The position numbers and the translations under genes are program-made. The notes beneath the pieces were generated by a model. The model did no database searches. It was given only the letters and a program-made list of their open reading frames with translations, and was not told where the DNA came from. A stretch of 6,565 bases of DNA from Methanothrix sp. (GTDB lineage: Archaea > Halobacteriota > Methanosarcinia > Methanotrichales > Methanotrichaceae): the NCBI GenBank assembly GCA_028688535.1, contig JAQTXY010000117.1, positions 1 to 6,565 of the forward strand, read 5' to 3'. Below, piece by piece: positions 1-3,758 of this stretch (positions are counted from its first letter, which is position 1; each line of letters begins with the position of its first letter).

Positions 1-22
1 AGATGGTGCCGGCCTGGATCAT
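1..22 (-). CDS. Possible 5' end of a leftward gene cut by the window edge
   Basis: An ATG on the minus strand at 22-20 opens a frame reading M-I-Q-A-G-T-I before it leaves the window. Five of its six complete codons after the ATG end in C and the other in G, as in the well-supported genes here. The frame is closed upstream by a TAG at 55-53, so the ATG is the natural start. A GAGG lies at 39-36 on the minus strand, 13 bases before the ATG, which is rather far. An ATAAATAG stretch at 61-54 is suitably placed for an archaeal TATA box. Only seven residues are visible, so no function can be given and the call may be chance. Confidence 0.25.
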
Positions 23-167
23 TTTATTAAAGCTGCCTCGATGGACCGAAAACTATTTATTCGTCGATTGTCGTATAGTATATTGGCAAAGGTCGATGGC
101 CTATTTTCTCCCTCCTACACCCAATTGACTTTTGCCTCCCTCCTTCTTATTGACCTCAATGATTACT

Positions 168-185
168 AAAGAAAAGCTATATAGC
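168..185 (+). promoter_or_regulatory. Candidate archaeal BRE/TATA promoter
   Basis: A purine run AAAGAAAA (168-175) is followed at once by the perfect 10-bp palindrome GCTATATAGC (176-185). This matches the archaeal order of a purine-rich BRE followed by a TATA box. Transcription would start near 205-210 on the plus strand, and no convincing gene begins there. The TATA core is symmetrical, so leftward use is possible, but the purine BRE favours rightward. This is pattern-based only. Confidence 0.3.
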
Positions 186-246
186 CTGACTGCACCTTCG
201 CACTCTCCGGAATGCCAGCCATAAGGAGGAGGAAGGCAAAATAGTA

Positions 247-285
247 GGAGCGAGGGGCTTGATGACTGGCCAGGCCCAATGCTCC
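247..285 (-). terminator. Hairpin downstream of the methyltransferase gene
   Basis: Arms GGAGC (247-251) and GCTCC (281-285) enclose a 3x3 internal loop. Inside that, GGGCTTG (255-261) pairs with CAGGCCC (271-277) around a 9-base loop. The pairing is complete on the plus-strand RNA with one G-U pair, and has one C-A mismatch on the minus strand. It begins 7 bases after the methyltransferase stop. TTTTC follows on the plus strand and a weaker ATTTT run follows on the minus strand, so it may act in both directions. Termination is inferred. Confidence 0.4.
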
Positions 286-292
286 TTTTCAT

Positions 293-1105
293 CTACGGCT
301 TGCTACCACATACCATGAAGCCTGTGTAGGAGCAGAAGAACCTGCCTTGGAGGTTGTCCTCCCTAAGTTCCTTCAGCCAGGCAGCAACTTCACAGCTTGA
401 TACCAGACCCAAATTCATGGCCTTATCTGCGTTTTTGAAGAGATCGAAGACCTTTTCGGCCAGGTCGAGATCGGTGATCACCAGTGTGCTTGGGTAGACT
501 AAAATCCTATCCAGCCCTATGGCCAAAAAGTGCCCGTACAGGTAACGCCCGATCCAGCCGCTCTTGAATGTGTCACACCAGAAGTTCGTTATCTTGCGAG
601 TAACCTGTCGGTCCCTGGAACTTATGGTGAAGGTGCCCCAGTCCGGCTCATAAGCAACGATACGCCCGCCGCTCTTCGTGACTCTGGCCATCTCTGCCAG
701 GACCTTCTTCGGATCAGGTATATGTTGAAGGGTTCTGTCCACTCTGGCGCAGTCGAATGATTCATCAGCCAGGTCCAAATGACCGGCATCTCCCTGCACA
801 AAATCTATGGAAAGGCCAAAGCTCTTCGCACAGGACCTGGCTGACTCCAGCATAGTCTGGCTGCTGTCCACCGCCACTACCAGTCCGGTGCTTCCCACAA
901 TCCTCGCCAGGGCAATGGCATCAAAGCCCAGGCCACAGCCTACCTCCAAGACCCTGCAACCCTTTCGGGCATTCATCAGATCGAAGCTCTTTTTCTTGTA
1001 ATCCTGGAAATAGGGCAAGGAGTTCAAGGTAGTCAGGCAGGACGTAAAGATCGAGGAATCTCTGGAATGATCGATATCTGTGAATCCACTTGATAGATAA
1101 TCCAT
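293..1105 (-). CDS. Class I SAM-dependent methyltransferase (UbiE/Methyltransf_11-like)
   Basis: This 270-residue cytoplasmic protein has a Rossmann-type SAM-dependent methyltransferase domain from about residue 35 to 155. Motif I reads VLEVGCGLGF (52-61). The acidic residue ending strand beta-2, expected to bind the SAM ribose, is D80 in VAVDSS. GDAGHLDL (105-112) contributes the adenine-side acidic residue, and the post-II region has SFDCARVDRTLQHIPDP (116-132). SGGRIVAYEPDW (145-156) is the usual post-motif strand. This pattern is close to UbiE and other small-molecule methyltransferases. The C-terminal 110 residues form a variable helical cap with no substrate motif I recognise, so the acceptor is unknown. 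The ATG at 1105-1103 follows GTGAT on the minus strand, which matches the archaeal anti-Shine-Dalgarno. The gene is divergent from the HIT gene and looks monocistronic. The fold assignment is secure and the substrate is not. Confidence 0.88.
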   Translation of the reverse strand: MDYLSSGFTDIDHSRDSSIFTSCLTTLNSLPYFQDYKKKSFDLMNARKGCRVLEVGCGLGFDAIALARIVGSTGLVVAVDSSQTMLESARSCAKSFGLSIDFVQGDAGHLDLADESFDCARVDRTLQHIPDPKKVLAEMARVTKSGGRIVAYEPDWGTFTISSRDRQVTRKITNFWCDTFKSGWIGRYLYGHFLAIGLDRILVYPSTLVITDLDLAEKVFDLFKNADKAMNLGLVSSCEVAAWLKELREDNLQGRFFCSYTGFMVCGSKP

Positions 1106-1205
1106 ACTATCACGACATCAGATGGGGGCGGCCCGCTTACTTAAGCTTTTTTTTGGTTTCATGGAGAAGAGTTAATCATTAATGATTCTAATCAGGTCAG
1201 GGAAG
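1106..1205. promoter_or_regulatory. Divergent promoter region between methyltransferase and HIT genes
   Basis: This AT-rich stretch separates two divergent genes and should hold both promoters. Around 1139-1153 lies CTTAAGC next to a run of eight T. On the minus strand this reads as an A-run followed by CTTAAGTA, a plausible BRE plus TATA for the methyltransferase, about 35 bases before its ATG. On the plus strand, TTAATCATTAA (1172-1182) is about 27-30 bases ahead of the ATG at 1206, as a TATA-like element of a short-leader HIT transcript would be. The position is certain; the individual boxes are tentative. Confidence 0.4.
1174..1187. repeat. Perfect 14-bp palindrome upstream of the HIT gene
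   Basis: AATCATTAATGATT is perfectly self-complementary (seven-base arms, no spacer). It lies 19 bases before the preferred HIT start at 1206 and contains the upstream ATG at 1182. It could be a dimeric repressor site overlapping a TATA-like element. AT-rich palindromes also arise by chance, so the operator role is inference. Confidence 0.4.
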
Positions 1206-1658
1206 ATGAGAAATATGGTTGAAAGCACAAAGAACGGTTGTATTTTCTGCGATATTATCAATGGCATTGCACCCGGCAGCAAGATTTATGAGGACGAACT
1301 CTCTTTAGCCATACTCGATATCAATCCCTTCTCAAAAGGACATTGCCTGGTAATTCCCAAGAGGCATGTGCCCTGGTGGCATGAGCTGACTGCTGAGGAG
1401 AATGCCAGCCTCTTTAGAGTGGCACAGATCGTGGCTGAGAAGATGATGGCCGCCTTAAAGCCGGACTTTGTTTGCATGTATGCCCGGGGCAGAAGAATAC
1501 CCCACACCCACATATTCCTGGTTCCCACTTACCAGGGGGATGTGCTGGACAGATTCTTCAATGCACTGGAACTCTTCCAGGAATCGCCTCCTATGCTTGC
1601 GGCTCTGCGAGACGAGAAATCCATGGAAGATGTGGCGAAGCGTCTCAGAGATGCATAA
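1206..1658 (+). CDS. Divergent HIT (histidine triad) family protein
   Basis: This is a 150-residue protein if it starts at ATG 1206. ATG 1182 (158 aa) lies inside a palindrome, and ATG 1215 (147 aa) has a GGGAAG 9 bases upstream. AGGT at 1194-1197 suits 1206. HIT proteins are small cytoplasmic nucleotide-binding enzymes that hydrolyse or transfer nucleoside monophosphate groups. Visible features, numbered from 1206, are the zinc-type pair C12 and C15 in CIFCDI, the conserved ILDINPFSKGHCLVIPKRH segment (36-54), and the triad region RIPHTHIFLVP (97-107). H100 and H102 match the first two triad histidines, and H102 is the expected nucleophile. The third position is F104 instead of His. The usual N-x-G and G-Q residues before the triad are also not recognisable (MYARGRR). 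The C-terminus (about 108-150) is helical and charged. Family membership is clear; activity and substrate are uncertain because of these changes. Confidence 0.85.
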   Translation: MRNMVESTKNGCIFCDIINGIAPGSKIYEDELSLAILDINPFSKGHCLVIPKRHVPWWHELTAEENASLFRVAQIVAEKMMAALKPDFVCMYARGRRIPHTHIFLVPTYQGDVLDRFFNALELFQESPPMLAALRDEKSMEDVAKRLRDA

Positions 1659-1689
1659 AATAATTAAATAAATATTAATGAGAAAAATT

Positions 1690-1718
1690 GGTTGAAAAGA
1701 AGGAGCATGGCTCCAACC
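1690..1718 (-). terminator. Hairpin between the convergent HIT and fdhC genes
   Basis: GGAGC (1702-1706) and GCTCC (1710-1714) form a five-pair stem with a three-base loop. GGTT (1690-1693) and AACC (1715-1718) can extend the pairing across an A-rich bulge. Leftward from fdhC, the stem is followed by TTCTTTTC and then ATTTTTCT, as expected for T-rich archaeal or intrinsic termination. Rightward, T-rich DNA follows only after about 15 bases. It probably ends fdhC transcripts and may also stop HIT transcripts. Confidence 0.45.
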
Positions 1719-1738
1719 TGCAATTGAGGTGATTATTT

Positions 1739-2653
1739 CTATTTCTTGGGGGTGCTCCCCGATTTAAGCACGCACAATGGTCCTCTGAGGTAGACATACC
1801 AGTAGAGCGCAGCCACGAAGAGCGCAGCTCCCACGATGTTTCCTAGGGTCACGGGAATGAGGTTGGTGATGAAGAAGTTGTGCCAACCATTGCTGCCCAC
1901 CAGATTTGCCGTAGCCACATTGGCCGTGGCCAGCTTGGCGGCGATCGCTGGATTGTTGGCGGCAAAGATGCCCAGGGGAATGAAGAACATATTGGCCACG
2001 CTGTGCTCGAAGCCAATGGCGACGAATGCCATGATAGGGAACCAGCAGGCAAAGATCTTGCTGATTATATCTTCCGAACTGATGGCCAGCCAGACGGCCA
2101 GGCAGACCAGCCAGTTGCAGCCTATGCCCCGCAGAAAGGCAGTGGTAAAGTCCAGGCCGCATTTGCCATTGGCCACGGTTGCTGCCCAACCCGCCCAGGG
2201 CATGTTATCGAAAAATCCGCACATGTAAGCCAGGAAAAAGGCGACAAATATCGATCCCAGAAAATTGCCAACGTAAACAAGCGACCAATTTTTCATCAGG
2301 CCCTTGACGGTGGCCTCGCCGTTGAGAATGCTGATGGGTGCAAACATGCAGTTTCCTGTGAACAGCTCCGAACCTGCGATTACAACCAGCATCAGACCAA
2401 CAGGAAACACCGCACCGGCTGCGAACTTGACAATTCCTCCAGGCAGAGCGATCTTCCAAATTCCGCCGTCCGGATCGGTGATGGTGCCATTGGAGAGGCC
2501 TCCAGCCACAATCTCGCTCAACAGGGCTCCGAAGGCGATGTAGGCTCCGGCTAGAAAGCCCAGCACCAGTAGCTTTTGCCAGGTTATGTTGCATTTCGTG
2601 CATCCGGCAGCAATGGCTGCCTTGGCGATATCAGCAGGAACTTTGAATGCCAT
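1739..2653 (-). CDS. fdhC: Formate channel, FNT family (FdhC)
   Basis: This 304-residue inner-membrane protein belongs to the formate/nitrite transporter family, whose members are pentameric channels for formate and related small monovalent anions. [10 protein letters not shown] (91-100) matches the first FNT signature and lies in the pore loop, with T99 at the expected pore threonine. [11 protein letters not shown] (176-186) matches the second signature. The central pore histidine is H217 in [13 protein letters not shown], as in FocA. Six hydrophobic segments are visible at about 26-52, 73-98, 119-147, 170-190, 199-230 and 258-288. The ATG at 2653 follows GAGGGAG (2663-2657 on the minus strand). 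It lies 170 bases downstream of the NfnA-like gene on the same strand, with AT-rich DNA between, so it may have its own promoter. The fdhA context supports formate over nitrite; import versus export cannot be read from sequence. Confidence 0.93.
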   Translation of the reverse strand: MAFKVPADIAKAAIAAGCTKCNITWQKLLVLGFLAGAYIAFGALLSEIVAGGLSNGTITDPDGGIWKIALPGGIVKFAAGAVFPVGLMLVVIAGSELFTGNCMFAPISILNGEATVKGLMKNWSLVYVGNFLGSIFVAFFLAYMCGFFDNMPWAGWAATVANGKCGLDFTTAFLRGIGCNWLVCLAVWLAISSEDIISKIFACWFPIMAFVAIGFEHSVANMFFIPLGIFAANNPAIAAKLATANVATANLVGSNGWHNFFITNLIPVTLGNIVGAALFVAALYWYVYLRGPLCVLKSGSTPKK

Positions 2654-2725
2654 ATTCTCCCTCGTAGGATGGCCACTGCTTGCCTACATATCGTGTAAAA
2701 AGCTTGCGGTTGCAATTGGCGTTTT

Positions 2726-2739
2726 ATTGATGAATCAAT
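2726..2739. repeat. Inverted repeat upstream of fdhC
   Basis: ATTGAT and ATCAAT form six-base arms around a two-base centre. The repeat sits about 75 bases before the fdhC start and slightly upstream of the proposed TATA-like element, a position compatible with a regulator site. A two-base centre is too tight for a good RNA hairpin, so a DNA-level role is likelier if there is any. Confidence 0.3.
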
Positions 2740-2806
2740 CCAAGAAAAATCGGAAGAGTTAAAATGTTAATTAAAAATAGTGAAGAGATCGACGAAACTC
2801 GGATAG

Positions 2807-2819
2807 TATTGGCCCAATA
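2807..2819. repeat. Short inverted repeat just after the NfnA-like gene
   Basis: TATTGG and CCAATA are six-base arms around a single C. The repeat begins 5 bases beyond the stop codon of the NfnA-like gene on the minus strand. No T-run follows directly, so it is a weak terminator candidate and may be chance. Confidence 0.2.
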
Positions 2820-2823
2820 TAAA

Positions 2824-3756
2824 TCAGTCTTCCCCTAAACCACAAACAGCATGGCCTTCGTGACCCTCGTGTTGGCCGACAAGATTTCTCTTGGCCGGAT
2901 TGAAGCTCTTCTTGGGCTTGCTGTCCATTAATTTATGCCAGTTATCTCTCTCCCAGATGTTGAAGGATCTATCTTCTTCAGGGATGAGCTGGCGTAGACG
3001 CAAGACCAGTCCATCCCAGTTGACGCCGTGGCCCGCAAAATCCGGTCCGTCAACGCAGGCGAATTTGGTCTTTCCGTCTACCTCCACCCGGCAAGCCCCG
3101 CACATACCCGTGCCGTCCACCATGAGGGGTGTGAGGCTGACCACGGTCTCCACGCCTGCTGCACGTGAGGCATCCGAGGAGACCTTCATCATGAAAGGAC
3201 AGCCGTGCGCAAATATCCTGTCTATTTTATTTCCTGATGCCAGCTCCTGTTCGATGAAGTCATTAGCCCAGGCGGTCTTACCGCAACCCGTTACGACATG
3301 GACCTCATCGCTGTGCTCCTTGAGCCTATCCACCCAGAAGATGAAGTCAGGGCCGCGGCCTTCCACTACGGTAATCACGTAGTTTCCTTTCTCCTTGAGA
3401 GCCTTTATGAGCGGCAGAGTGGGCCCAGCGCCAAAGCAACCGCACGCGCAGATGACTCTCCCGAAGTTCTCGATCTTTGTGGGCGCGCCCAGGGGGCCGG
3501 CGATGTTAGATACGCATTCGCCTTCCCTCATGGTGGAGAGCTTGGCGGTGCTGGTCCCCAGAACGTAAAAGACAATGTCCACAGTGCCCTCTTTTTCATC
3601 CCAGCCAGCCAGGCCCATGGGTATTCTCTCTCCTTTCTCGTCTGCCCTTATGATGGCAAACTGACCCGGCTTCGCAGTGAGGGCAATCTTGGGAGCTTTG
3701 AATTTCATGTAAATGATATTGGGTGCTACTGTCTCCTTGGTTACTATCTCGTACAT
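2824..3756 (-). CDS. NfnA/SudB-like FAD and [2Fe-2S] oxidoreductase subunit
   Basis: This 310-residue cytoplasmic protein is of the ferredoxin-NADP reductase-like family that includes NfnA, SudB and PyrK. An N-terminal FAD-binding barrel (about 1-95) has KPGQFAIIR (29-37) and ERIPMGLAGWD (43-53), the family's flavin-contact strand. A nucleotide-binding domain follows (about 100-205). The cluster motif VDGTGMCGACRV (213-224) with FACVDGPDF supplies D214, C219, C222 and C234, matching the Asp/Cys3 [2Fe-2S] site known in NfnA. The usual GGGxGxAP nucleotide loop is instead CGCFGAGP (105-112), with C103, C105 and C107 close together. The C-terminus runs about 30 residues past the normal NfnA length and ends in a His-rich tail (HEGHEGH). 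The start codon is 2 bases after the fdhA stop and its GGAGG (3767-3763) lies inside fdhA, indicating translational coupling. It probably passes electrons between FdhA and an unknown carrier; NAD(P) use is doubtful. Confidence 0.85.
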   Translation of the reverse strand: MYEIVTKETVAPNIIYMKFKAPKIALTAKPGQFAIIRADEKGERIPMGLAGWDEKEGTVDIVFYVLGTSTAKLSTMREGECVSNIAGPLGAPTKIENFGRVICACGCFGAGPTLPLIKALKEKGNYVITVVEGRGPDFIFWVDRLKEHSDEVHVVTGCGKTAWANDFIEQELASGNKIDRIFAHGCPFMMKVSSDASRAAGVETVVSLTPLMVDGTGMCGACRVEVDGKTKFACVDGPDFAGHGVNWDGLVLRLRQLIPEEDRSFNIWERDNWHKLMDSKPKKSFNPAKRNLVGQHEGHEGHAVCGLGED

Positions 3757-3758
3757 CT

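Larger units (their letters stand above)
2654..2823 (-). promoter_or_regulatory. AT-rich fdhC upstream region with possible promoter
   Basis: This 170-base gap holds no convincing gene. Read leftward it contains several T-runs (around 2775-2770 and 2743-2739) that could terminate fdhA transcripts. A TTTTTACA element (2702-2695) is about 40-50 bases ahead of the fdhC ATG and could serve as a TATA box with a leader of about 19 bases. The fdhC Shine-Dalgarno GAGGGAG is at 2663-2657. Two short inverted repeats (listed separately) also lie here. The size and composition of the gap suggest independent fdhC control, but read-through from the upstream pair cannot be excluded. Confidence 0.35.

Noticed and set aside
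2..169. An open plus-strand frame from the window edge to a TAA, which could be the C-terminus of a gene
   Set aside because: No recognisable sequence. By hand count about 44% of codons end in G or C, which looks lower than in the firm genes, and a second frame is open over most of the same stretch. Chance is likelier.
101..292. A leftward 63-codon frame whose ATG directly follows the methyltransferase stop
   Set aside because: It has no Shine-Dalgarno and runs through the terminator-like hairpin. Its protein is low-complexity (Ser, Pro, Gly and Lys-rich) with no recognisable motif.
1748..1760. GGGG/CCCC hairpin near the fdhC stop
   Set aside because: It lies within the fdhC C-terminal codons and is not followed by a T-run. 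The hairpin at 1690-1718 is a better terminator candidate.
1725..1790. GAGGTGAT, a strong Shine-Dalgarno match, on the plus strand near the end of fdhC
   Set aside because: No ATG follows at a useful distance. The only nearby TTG frame stops after about 15 codons inside fdhC on the opposite strand.
1836..2554. Long open frames on the strand opposite fdhC (up to 224 codons)
   Set aside because: They are codon-bias shadows of fdhC, which has both FNT signatures and six membrane segments. The antisense proteins show no domain.
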